64,000 nt of DNA, from positions 1-64,000 of the forward strand of contig NZ_FNOK01000056.1 of the NCBI RefSeq assembly GCF_900106995.1, written 5' to 3'. Below, piece by piece: positions 16,901-23,896 of this stretch (positions are counted from its first letter, which is position 1; each line of letters begins with the position of its first letter). The DNA comes from Saccharopolyspora shandongensis (lineage in GTDB: Bacteria; Actinomycetota; Actinomycetes; Mycobacteriales; Pseudonocardiaceae). The position numbers and the translations under genes were made by a program. The notes beneath the pieces are model-generated. The model saw only the letters and a list, made by a program, of their open reading frames with translations. It had not been told where the DNA came from and searched no databases.

Positions 16901-17283
16901 CGCGCACCGCCGAACCCACCTTCTACACCGACTTCCCGGCCGACGTGTCGCCGCTGACCCGGCCGCACCGGGACGACCCGCGGCTGGCGGAGCGCTGGGA
17001 CCTGGTCGCGTTCGGCACCGAACTCGGCACCGGCTACTCGGAGCTGGTCGACCCGATCGAGCAGCGCCGCCGGCTCACCGAGCAGTCGCTGCACGCCGCG
17101 GGCGGCGACCCGGAGGCGATGGAACTGGACGAGGACTTCCTCGCGGCCCTCGAGTACGCGATGCCGCCCACCGGTGGCCTGGGGCTGGGCGTGGACCGGC
17201 TGATCATGCTGCTCACCGGCGGCTCGATCCGGGAAACCCTGGCCTTCCCGCTGGTCAGGACGGATTTCGCGGGCCGGCGGTGA
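13984..17283 (+). CDS. lysX: LysX: lysyl-phosphatidylglycerol synthase fused to lysyl-tRNA synthetase
   Basis: 1099 residues from the GTG at 13984, preceded by GGGGAGGAAC. Residues 1-240 hold several membrane helices; about 240-590 form the MprF-type aminoacyl-PG synthase domain (for example GLSLDLMRRD and RISLNFAMFRAAFEEGARIG). Residues about 600-1099 form a class II LysRS: OB-fold (VSVAGRVVLLRDHGG), motif 2 FRNEGVSHKHNPEFTMLEAY and motif 3 GLGLGVDRLIMLLTG. The fusion charges tRNA-Lys and transfers lysine to phosphatidylglycerol, lowering membrane negative charge and giving tolerance to cationic peptides; this is established for mycobacterial LysX. Next to a lanthipeptide locus it could add self-protection, though LysX is also a common housekeeping gene. 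Confidence 0.93.
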   Translation: MVQQEETAQRRWRSRMPSITAGAVLVVAVLCVSSAVGLALFGNVQPVRRFVDNVLFPAPPNIAYGAFLAVLAAALKRRKRLALWILIGILALQVIGDIVVLVVLGDHIEALWMDELGARYHVPVDHVWFFSTNIVVSALAFVPLWLSRGEFYGRAKRGSGYQAAVVFVLLIAVFVGLGYVLVSLFPGSLRGAQARLTWTVERVLGGAIDFNVTGFGHAPGWVNFVLGLFGTAALFTALFLLLRAQRLAAALRPEEERQVRRLIAEHGERDSLGYFATRRDKAVLFSDSGKAAVTYRVVAGVCLASGDPLGDAEAWRPAIEKWLAMCREYTWTPAVMGVSEPGATAYARAGMKVLQLGDEAVVYVAEFGLDGRDMRPVRQAVSRVERAGHTARVRRHREVPAAEMAEIARLAEAWRDTESERGFSMALGRLGDPQDGDCVLVEAVSDRGEPVALLSLVPWGRNGLSLDLMRRDRDADNGVVEFMVSSLVQAAPRLGVERISLNFAMFRAAFEEGARIGAGPVLRAWRGLLLFFSRWWQLESLYRSNVKYRPHWFPRYVAFAERRDLARVGIASAIAEGFLPAPRRESTSDELVEVPALEAESEEAQRIGSQQQQVRRDKLDALRAAGVEPYPVAVPRTERCRAVTARHQDLLPDARTGEQVSVAGRVVLLRDHGGVCFATLRDFSGDLQIMLTTKESGAELQQAWRQQVDIGDQVSVTGEVVASRRGELSVLAADWRLAAKCLHPLPDKHRGLVDPEARVRQRHVDLIMRPGARDALRSRGAAVHALRETLVRSDFLEVETPMLQPVHGGANARPFTTHSNAYDMRLYLRIAPELYLKRLCVGGVERLFEIGRNFRNEGVSHKHNPEFTMLEAYQAFGDYTTMRELCRNLVLAAATAARGAPTAIGPDGEFGLDGDWPVVPVNDAVSAALGEEITADTGLPRLQELCDAASVPYEEHWERGAVLLEMYERLVESRTAEPTFYTDFPADVSPLTRPHRDDPRLAERWDLVAFGTELGTGYSELVDPIEQRRRLTEQSLHAAGGDPEAMELDEDFLAALEYAMPPTGGLGLGVDRLIMLLTGGSIRETLAFPLVRTDFAGRR

Positions 17284-18382
17284 AGTTCTCGGCGGCGAAG
17301 GCCAGCAGGTAGGGCAGGCCGATGCGGGCCGTGCGCCAGGTGTGCCATTCGCCCGGTTCGGCGCGCACCGCGACCGTCGCGCCGCGCGCGGCGAGCTGGT
17401 CGCCGAGCCGGTTGGCGAGGTCGACGTCGGAGTGCGCGACGACGCCGGCGTGCAGCATCACCGCGAGCGGCTGCGTCACCTGCAGCGTCGGCAGGTACTC
17501 GCGCGGCGTGTTCGCCCGCAGCAGGTCGGGATGGCCGTCGAGCAGCGTCGTGCCGGGATCGTCGTAGGGTTCGCTCGCGAGGACCACCGAGTAGGTGTTC
17601 TGGTTGCGCAGCCCCAGGTTCAGGGCGCAGAACGCGCCGCCGCTCATGCCGCCGATCGCCCGGTCGCCCCGGTCGGGCAGGGTGCGGAACCGGGCGTCGA
17701 TCTCCCGCGGCACGGTCGTCGTGAGGTAGGACTCCAGCTGCGGGCCGCCCGGCACGTTCAGGCACTCCCAGTCGGTGCCGGTGCCCGCGGTGGCGTCCAC
17801 CGCGACGACGATCATCGGCCGCGTGGCGTGCGCGTCCGCCAGCGCCTGCAGGGTCTGCACCGCGCCACCGGGGCCCAGCCAGTCGTCCGGGCCGCCGCTG
17901 GGATAGCCGTGCACGAGGTACACCACCGGATACCGCTCGCCGGCGTGCGCCGGATCGTCGTAGCCCGGCGGCAGCAGCACCCTGGTCCGGCCGGTCGGCA
18001 CGCCGAGCCCGGGATCGGGCAGCGAGACGTCGGCGACCCGCACGCCACCGGGCACCGGATCCGGCTCCGCCGGCGCGGCCGGTTCGGCGTCGCCGTTGCC
18101 GCCGCTGGCGAGCATCAGCAACCGTCCGAAGTCGTCGAACGACCGAACGTAGCCGACGTAGCTGTTGACGCCCGCCGCGCACGTCAGCACCGCGAGCAGA
18201 ACCGGGACGAGCACGGCGATCCGGCGCATTCGCCACCGCTTGACGACCACGATCGCGCCGACGGTCAGCAGCGCGAGCGCCACCACCAGCACCACGGATT
18301 CCAGCGGGCTGCGCCCGCCCGCCTGTTCGGTGACCGAAGCGGGCAGCTGCGGTCCCGGGCCTATGCCACTAGTCAATGCCAC
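17255..18382 (-). CDS. Membrane-anchored esterase-fold protein 1
   Basis: About 375 residues from a GTG at 18382 (weak RBS; start uncertain). Three N-terminal hydrophobic segments precede an extracytoplasmic alpha/beta-hydrolase of the esterase D/antigen 85-like type: YPVVYLVHGYPSGGPDDWLG, MIVVAVDATAGTGTDWECLN, then the nucleophile elbow IGGMSGGAFCALNLGLR (GMSGG) and a late His in EPGEWHTWR. Its 3' end overlaps the end of lysX by 29 bp on the opposite strand. A diverging paralogue follows at 18540. Such enzymes act on lipids or esters at the cell surface; a link to aminoacylated lipids made by LysX is possible but unproven. Confidence 0.82.
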   Translation of the reverse strand: MALTSGIGPGPQLPASVTEQAGGRSPLESVVLVVALALLTVGAIVVVKRWRMRRIAVLVPVLLAVLTCAAGVNSYVGYVRSFDDFGRLLMLASGGNGDAEPAAPAEPDPVPGGVRVADVSLPDPGLGVPTGRTRVLLPPGYDDPAHAGERYPVVYLVHGYPSGGPDDWLGPGGAVQTLQALADAHATRPMIVVAVDATAGTGTDWECLNVPGGPQLESYLTTTVPREIDARFRTLPDRGDRAIGGMSGGAFCALNLGLRNQNTYSVVLASEPYDDPGTTLLDGHPDLLRANTPREYLPTLQVTQPLAVMLHAGVVAHSDVDLANRLGDQLAARGATVAVRAEPGEWHTWRTARIGLPYLLAFAAENFTAGPRNPS

Positions 18383-18539
18383 GCGCACGGGTTCGATTAT
18401 TACCCACCGGGCGAAATCACCGCGCTGATCGGCGTTTTCGGCCCTATGGTCCGGTTTTTGCGTTTCGTGCCGGGAAAATCCCGGTACGCTGGCGAGCGTC
18501 CACTTCGGTCGGTGTCGGTTTTCTGGGAGGTTGCCGGGA

Positions 18540-19622
18540 ATGCGGTGGATTGCCGATTTCTGCGCGGATCTCTCGCTCGTCGACTGGTGGCCCCTGCGCG
18601 CGCTGCTGCTCGGCGCGGCGCTGCTGTTGCTCGTGATGCTGGGGTGGCGGTTCCGCGACCGGGCGATGCGCGCGGTGCTCATCCCGCTCGTGGTGGCGTT
18701 GTTCGCGGTGAACGCCCTGATCGGGGTGAACGCGTACTTCGGGTACTACCTGACGCTCTCCCAGGCGCTCGGCGTGGCAGGCGAGGGCCAGGGCTCGCTG
18801 GCGATGCTCAACGCCCAGGTGACACCGCCGGAGTCCGGCATGGTCGTCACCATCGACATCCCCGGGCGAGCCTCCGGATTCCAGGCGCGCCCGGCGAACG
18901 TGTACCTGCCGCCCGCGTGGTTCGCCCGGCCCCGGCCGAGGCTGCCGGTGATCGTCCTGCTGCACGGCACCCCCGGCAGCCCGGCGGACTGGCTGGACGG
19001 CGGCGAGGCGCAGCAGACCGCCGACCGCTGGGCGGCCCAGCACGGCGGCACAGCGCCGATCGTGGTGATCCCGGACGTCAACGGCGGCGCCTTCGACGAC
19101 ACCGAATGCGTCGACGGCGCCCGCGGCAACGCCGAGACCTACCTCACCACCGACGTGCCCCGCTTCGTCCGCAGCCGGTTCCTCGCCCGGGATCCCGGGC
19201 CGGACTGGGCGGTGGCCGGGCTCAGCGAAGGCGGCAGCTGCGCGATCATGCTCGCGTTGCGCCATCCCGGGCTGTTCGGGACGTTCGCGGACTTCGGCGG
19301 GCTGCTCGGCCCGCGCGACGGCGACGCCAACGATCCCGCAGGCACCGCGGCCGCGCTGTTCGGCGGCTCGCAGCAGGAGTTCGACGCCCACGAGCCGTCC
19401 TGGCTGCTGACCCACGGCAGGTTCCCCGGGCTGCGCGGCTTCTTCGCGGTCGGCGACGACGACCCGGAACCGCGAGCGGCCGTGCTCCGGCTCGCCGAGC
19501 TGTCCCGCCTGGCCGGGATCGACACCGAACTGCTGGTGATTCCCGGCGGCGAGCACACCTTCGACGTCTGGCGCACGGCGTTCGCCAAGGCCCTGCCCTG
19601 GATCTCCACCCGCCTGGGCTGA
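18540..19622 (+). CDS. Membrane-anchored esterase-fold protein 2 (paralogue)
   Basis: 360 residues from the ATG at 18540 with GGGAGG 9 nt upstream. Same architecture as the divergent neighbour: three membrane helices (LRALLLGAALLLLVMLGW; AVLIPLVVALFAVNALIG), then LPVIVLLHGTPGSPADWLDG, IVVIPDVNGGAFDDTECVDG, the elbow VAGLSEGGSCAIMLALR (GLSEG) and PGGEHTFDVWR with the catalytic His. The conserved ECxD/ECLN loops in both suggest a recent common ancestor. They are transcribed divergently from a 157-bp gap. Confidence 0.83.
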   Translation: MRWIADFCADLSLVDWWPLRALLLGAALLLLVMLGWRFRDRAMRAVLIPLVVALFAVNALIGVNAYFGYYLTLSQALGVAGEGQGSLAMLNAQVTPPESGMVVTIDIPGRASGFQARPANVYLPPAWFARPRPRLPVIVLLHGTPGSPADWLDGGEAQQTADRWAAQHGGTAPIVVIPDVNGGAFDDTECVDGARGNAETYLTTDVPRFVRSRFLARDPGPDWAVAGLSEGGSCAIMLALRHPGLFGTFADFGGLLGPRDGDANDPAGTAAALFGGSQQEFDAHEPSWLLTHGRFPGLRGFFAVGDDDPEPRAAVLRLAELSRLAGIDTELLVIPGGEHTFDVWRTAFAKALPWISTRLG

Positions 19623-19623
19623 G

Positions 19624-20607
19624 CTACGAGACCTCAGCGGGAACCGGGCGGGTGCAGGCCCGGAGGCCCTCGGTGAGCATTTCGTGGTCGAGGTTGCGGC
19701 CGATGAACACGACCTTGCTGCCTCGCGCGTCCCGGCCCCACGGGTCTGCCGCGCGGAGCTCGAAGATCCGGTGGATGCCTTGCAGGACGTGGCGCCGCGC
19801 GTCGCCGCGGACCGCGACGACGCCCTTGAGCCGGTACAGGTCGTCGCCGTGCTCGGCCGTCAGCTCGGCCAGCCAGGCGCGCAGGGAGGCCTCGTCGAAG
19901 TCCTCCGCCAGCTCCACGCCGACCGAGGTCACCGCCGGGTCGTGGAAGTGCTCCTGCTCGTCCAGCCAGGCCGGGTGCACGATGCGGTTGAACGCGCCGA
20001 CGCCGAGGATGTCGTCGAGGTCGACCCGCGAATAGCTGGACGTGATGATCTCGGCGGTCGCGTTGATGCCGCGCAGCCGCTCCCGCAGCGCCGCCACGCC
20101 GGCCTCGTCGACCAGGTCGACCTTGTTGAGCACCAGCCGGTCGGCGAACGCGATCTGGTCGACCGCCTGGTGGCCGACGCCGTCCGGCCCGGCCTCGTCT
20201 AGGTGCCGGTCGATGTGCTTGGCGTCGACCAGCGTCACGATCGCGTCCAGCGCGAAGTGCTCGCCGATCTCGTCGTCGACGTAGAAGGTCTGCGCCACCG
20301 GGTTCGGATCGGCCAGGCCGGTCGTCTCGATCAGCACCCGGTCGATCTTCTCCTTGCGCTCCACCAGCTTCCGCAGCGTCTCGACGAGATCCGTGCGGGC
20401 CGTGCAGCAGATGCAGCAGCCGTTGCTGAGCTCGAAGAACTGCTCGTCGGAGCGCAGCACCAGCGCGTCGTCGATCGGGATCTCGCCGAACTCGTTCTCG
20501 ATGATCGCGATGCGGTGCCCGTGGTCGGCGGTGAGGATGTGGTTGACCAGCGTCGTCTTCCCGGCGCCGAGGAAGCCGGTCAGCACGGTCACGGGAATCT
20601 TGCTCAT
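19624..20607 (-). CDS. CobW/COG0523-family metal-chaperone GTPase
   Basis: 327 residues from the ATG at 20607 (AGGAGGAGCGC upstream). Walker A GFLGAGKTTLVN, the metal-binding motif NGCCICC (the family's CxCC), the G3-like ETTGLADP and the NKVD motif are all present; the C-terminal CobW_C domain begins near residue 225. COG0523 GTPases load metals such as zinc or cobalt into partner enzymes. The ATG overlaps the stop of the UbiD gene (ATGA), so the two are translationally coupled. A supply of metal (UbiD needs a divalent cation with prFMN) to one of the operon's enzymes is a reasonable inference. Confidence 0.92.
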   Translation of the reverse strand: MSKIPVTVLTGFLGAGKTTLVNHILTADHGHRIAIIENEFGEIPIDDALVLRSDEQFFELSNGCCICCTARTDLVETLRKLVERKEKIDRVLIETTGLADPNPVAQTFYVDDEIGEHFALDAIVTLVDAKHIDRHLDEAGPDGVGHQAVDQIAFADRLVLNKVDLVDEAGVAALRERLRGINATAEIITSSYSRVDLDDILGVGAFNRIVHPAWLDEQEHFHDPAVTSVGVELAEDFDEASLRAWLAELTAEHGDDLYRLKGVVAVRGDARRHVLQGIHRIFELRAADPWGRDARGSKVVFIGRNLDHEMLTEGLRACTRPVPAEVS

Positions 20608-21980
20608 TGCGCTCCTCCTGTGGTGCCCAGCAGTCGGCGGGCGTTGGTGCGGGCGGATTCGGAGACCACGATGCGGTCGCCGGCGAAGTCGGGGCCGCGG
20701 GTCGCGTCCAGCCCCATCCGGGAGGTGGTGCCGCTGGGGTCCGACGAGGGATCCAGCGGCGATCCCGGAAGTCCGTCCACCACGAACACGTCGCGGTGCG
20801 GTTGGAAGTGCGTGGCCAACGCCCAGAGCACGTCGGCGTCGGAGGTGACGTCCACGTCGGCGTCCACGGCGACGGCCGTCTTCACGTACGGGTCCCAGCC
20901 GAGCAGCCCGAGCAGCACCTGCCGGGCCTGGCCGGGGCGCGACGGGCGCAGGGCGACGTAGCAGTGGAAGTGCGTGCCCGAGGTCGGGTAGTGCACGGCG
21001 GTGACGTCGGGGAAGCGGTCCTTGAGCTTCTCGGCGAGTTCGGATTCGCGCGGGATGCGCGCCAGGTTCAGGTGGTCCGCGGTGTTGCCGCCCTCGACGT
21101 CGACGAGCATCGCGTCCCGGCGGCGCAGCACGGTCTCCACGCGCAGCACGTTGTTGGTGGAGCGGTGCGAGGAATAGCCGGAGAACTCGCCGAACGGGCC
21201 TTCTTCGGCGTGCTGCTGCGGGTCGATGGTGCCCTCCAGCACGAAGTCCGCCCACACCGGGACGCCGATGCCGTGCCGAGGGGTGCGCACCACCTCCAGC
21301 GGCTCGCCGAACAGCCCGCCCGCCACCGCGCGTTCGTCCACATCGGACGGAACGCGGGCGGAGGCGGCGAGCATGAACAGCGGGTGCCCGCCGATGACCA
21401 TCGCGACCGGCATCGGCCTGCCGAGCGCGGCGTACTTGGCCAGCAGCCGCCACAGGTCGCCGCGGGAGTGCAGGCTGGTGGCGAGCTCGGTGGGGGAGTG
21501 CACCATCGACCGGTGGTAGCTCATGTTGCCGACCCCGGTGTCCGGGTCCTCGGCGATCACGATGCCGCTGGTGATGTAGGGCGCGCGGTCGGAGGCGAAG
21601 TGCCGGAGCATCGGGACCGCCGAGAGGTCCACATCGGACGATTCGATCTCGGTGACCGGACCGGCGTTCACGACGCGCGGCGCCAGCGGCCGGGAGGCGC
21701 GTGACTGGTACGCCTCGTGCAGCCCGCCGGGCTCGACGCCGAGGATGCGGGAGATCCGCCGCCGCGAGGCGAAGACGTTGCTCACCACCGGCGTTTCCAC
21801 GCCGTCGACCTTGTTGCACACCAGCATTTCATCGCGGCCGCGCGCGATGAGCTCGTAGATCAGCCCGGTGACGCCCTCCTCGGCGGACACCGGCTCGTCG
21901 ATGACGAGGACGTCGTCGGGATGCGCGCGGCGGTAGTCCGCGAGGAAGGCGTGCGCGTCCTGGCGCGGGGAGAGGTTCAC
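20604..21980 (-). CDS. UbiD-family prenylated-FMN-dependent (de)carboxylase
   Basis: 458 residues. UbiD features: VCNKVDGVETPVVSNVFASR at the N-terminus, the ligand segment SGIVIAEDPDTGVGNMSYHR, GGHPLFMLAASARVPSD, an EGPFGEFSGYSS motif with the catalytic Glu region, and a C-terminal THFQPHRDVFVVDGLPGSPLDPSS. These enzymes decarboxylate unsaturated or (hetero)aromatic acids using prFMN made by UbiX, whose gene is just upstream in the same operon. The ubiquinone function is unlikely in an actinobacterium, so a catabolic acid is the likely substrate; its identity cannot be read from sequence. It is followed without a gap by the CobW GTPase. Confidence 0.93.
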   Translation of the reverse strand: MNLSPRQDAHAFLADYRRAHPDDVLVIDEPVSAEEGVTGLIYELIARGRDEMLVCNKVDGVETPVVSNVFASRRRISRILGVEPGGLHEAYQSRASRPLAPRVVNAGPVTEIESSDVDLSAVPMLRHFASDRAPYITSGIVIAEDPDTGVGNMSYHRSMVHSPTELATSLHSRGDLWRLLAKYAALGRPMPVAMVIGGHPLFMLAASARVPSDVDERAVAGGLFGEPLEVVRTPRHGIGVPVWADFVLEGTIDPQQHAEEGPFGEFSGYSSHRSTNNVLRVETVLRRRDAMLVDVEGGNTADHLNLARIPRESELAEKLKDRFPDVTAVHYPTSGTHFHCYVALRPSRPGQARQVLLGLLGWDPYVKTAVAVDADVDVTSDADVLWALATHFQPHRDVFVVDGLPGSPLDPSSDPSGTTSRMGLDATRGPDFAGDRIVVSESARTNARRLLGTTGGAQ

Positions 21981-21990
21981 CGGAGGGCTC

Positions 21991-22566
21991 CTAGCTGTTG
22001 GCGGGTCCTTGCCAGCGGGGGAAGAGGTTGTGGTCGATGCCGAACTGGTCGAGGATCTTGCCGGTGATGTGCGCCAGCAGGTCGTCGACGGAGCTGGGCC
22101 GGTGGTAGAACGCGGGCATCGGCGGCAGCACCACCGCGCCCGCCTCGGTCGCCGCGACCATGTTGCGCAGGTGCACCAGGCTCAGCGGCGTCTCGCGGGT
22201 GACCAGCACCAGGCGGCGGCGCTCCTTCAGGCACACGTCGGCGGCGCGGGTCAGCAGGTCGTCGCTGTAGCCGTGCGCGATGCCGGCCAGCGTCTTCATC
22301 GAGCACGGCACCACGACCATGCCCATGGTGGGGAAGGAGCCGGAGGCGATGCTGTCGGCGATGTCGCCGCGCTGGTGGCACACGTCGGCCAGCGCGGCGA
22401 CGTCGGCGGGCCGCAGCCCGGTCTCCAGTTCGATGGTGCGGTGCGCGGCGCGCGAGACGACCAGGTGTGTCTCGACCGCGCCGAGCTTCCGCAGGCTGGT
22501 GAGCAGGTGGATCGCCAGCTGCGGCGCGCTGGCGCCGGTCACGCCCACGACGAGTCGGTCACGCAT
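21991..22566 (-). CDS. UbiX-family flavin prenyltransferase
   Basis: 191 residues. GVTGASAPQLAIHLL at the N-terminus is the flavin phosphate loop; VVVPCSMKTLAGIAHGYSDDLLTRAADVCLKE, RRLVLVTRETPLSLVHLRNM and LPPMPAFYHRPSSVDDL are diagnostic for UbiX. It prenylates FMN to the prFMN cofactor of UbiD. The stop is 10 bp before the UbiD start, and the gene overlaps the end of the permease upstream by 8 bp, giving a tight operon of permease-UbiX-UbiD-CobW. Confidence 0.95.
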   Translation of the reverse strand: MRDRLVVGVTGASAPQLAIHLLTSLRKLGAVETHLVVSRAAHRTIELETGLRPADVAALADVCHQRGDIADSIASGSFPTMGMVVVPCSMKTLAGIAHGYSDDLLTRAADVCLKERRRLVLVTRETPLSLVHLRNMVAATEAGAVVLPPMPAFYHRPSSVDDLLAHITGKILDQFGIDHNLFPRWQGPANS

Positions 22567-23884
22567 GCTTGCCTTCCCGGAGGTGGAACAGGGCGTTGAG
22601 CACCACCGCGAGCACCGTTCCGGTGGCCACGCCGCTGTGCAGGAAGACCTGCGCGACGAACGGCAGCTGGTGGTAGAACTCCGGCGCGCCGGTGGGCACC
22701 AGGCCGATGCCCAGCGACACCATCACGACGATCAGGTTCCCCGATCGCTTGAAGTCCACTTTGGACAGGAGTTCGATGCCGGACACGGTCAGCGCGGCGA
22801 AGGTGACCACCGCGACGGCGCCGATCACCGGCTGCGGGATCGCCGCGACCAGCCGGCCGATCGGCTGGATCACGCCCAGCAGCACCAGGATCACGCCGCC
22901 CACGGCGACCGGGTACCGGCTGCGCACCTTCGTCAGGGCGATCAGGCCGATGTTCTGGCCGAAGGTGGTGTAGGCGAAGCCGCTGAAGATGCCGCTGAGC
23001 GCGGTCATCAGCCCGTCCACCCGCAGCAGCCGGCTGACCTCGGCGGGCCCGACCTCGCGGCCGACCACCTGGCCGACGGCCAGGCCTTGCCCGGACGCCT
23101 CCACGGTCAGCACCAGCACGACGATCAGGAACAGCAGGATCGACGGGATGTCGAACTGCAGCGGGCCGTAGTGGAACGGCAGCGGCACGCCGATCACCGG
23201 GCCGGCACCGACCTCGGCCAGGCTCCCGGCCCCGAACAGCCAGCCGGCGGCCGCCGCGACCACCAGCGCCAGCAGCAGCGAGATCTGACCGAGCAAACCC
23301 TTCAGGAACCGGGAGAACAGCACCACCAGCAGCACCGTGAACCCGGCGAGCAGCAGGTTGCCCGGCGCGCCGTAGCCGGGCGCGTCGGGATCCTTGCCTG
23401 CGATCAGCCGCAGCCCGACCGGGATCAGCGTCAGGCCGATCAGCGTGATGACGGTGCCGGTCACCACGGCCGGGAACAGCCGCAGCAGGCTGCCGAAGAA
23501 CGGCGCCAGCAGCACCCACAGGATCCCGGCCACCAGCAGCGACCCGTAGACCGTCGGCAGTCCCTTGGTCTGGCCGATCAGGATCATCGGCACGATGCCG
23601 TTGGAGGCGGCGCCGACGACCAGCGGCATCCGGATGCCGAACTTCCACAGGCCCAGCGACTGCAGCACGGTGCCGATCCCGGCCAGCACCAGGTCGATGC
23701 ACACCAGGGTGGCGATCTCGTCCTGCCCCAGGCCGAGCGCGGTGCCGACGACCATCGGCACCACGACCACCCCGGCGTACATCACCAGCACGTGCTGTAG
23801 GCCCAGCAGGATCGTGTGCCCCCACGGCGGCCGGTCGTCGACCCCCATGTCCGATGTGGACTGATCCGGTTCGTTGCGCACCAT
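22559..23884 (-). CDS. NCS2 nucleobase:cation symporter (xanthine/uracil permease family)
   Basis: 441 residues with about 12-14 hydrophobic segments. Family marks: LGLQHVLVMYAGVVVVPMVVG in the first helix, the substrate-binding region around VEASGQGLAVGQVVGREVGP (an E-x-x-G-Q type helix 8 motif) and TTFGQNIGLIALTKVRSRYPV (helix 10 NxGxxxxTKVxSRxV). These transport xanthine, urate or uracil with protons. It heads the permease-UbiX-UbiD-CobW operon, 12 bp after the stop of the chimeric amidohydrolase gene. The cargo may be the heterocyclic acid that UbiD processes, or a purine. Confidence 0.92.
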   Translation of the reverse strand: MVRNEPDQSTSDMGVDDRPPWGHTILLGLQHVLVMYAGVVVVPMVVGTALGLGQDEIATLVCIDLVLAGIGTVLQSLGLWKFGIRMPLVVGAASNGIVPMILIGQTKGLPTVYGSLLVAGILWVLLAPFFGSLLRLFPAVVTGTVITLIGLTLIPVGLRLIAGKDPDAPGYGAPGNLLLAGFTVLLVVLFSRFLKGLLGQISLLLALVVAAAAGWLFGAGSLAEVGAGPVIGVPLPFHYGPLQFDIPSILLFLIVVLVLTVEASGQGLAVGQVVGREVGPAEVSRLLRVDGLMTALSGIFSGFAYTTFGQNIGLIALTKVRSRYPVAVGGVILVLLGVIQPIGRLVAAIPQPVIGAVAVVTFAALTVSGIELLSKVDFKRSGNLIVVMVSLGIGLVPTGAPEFYHQLPFVAQVFLHSGVATGTVLAVVLNALFHLREGKHA

Positions 23885-23896
23885 GTCCGACCGTCC

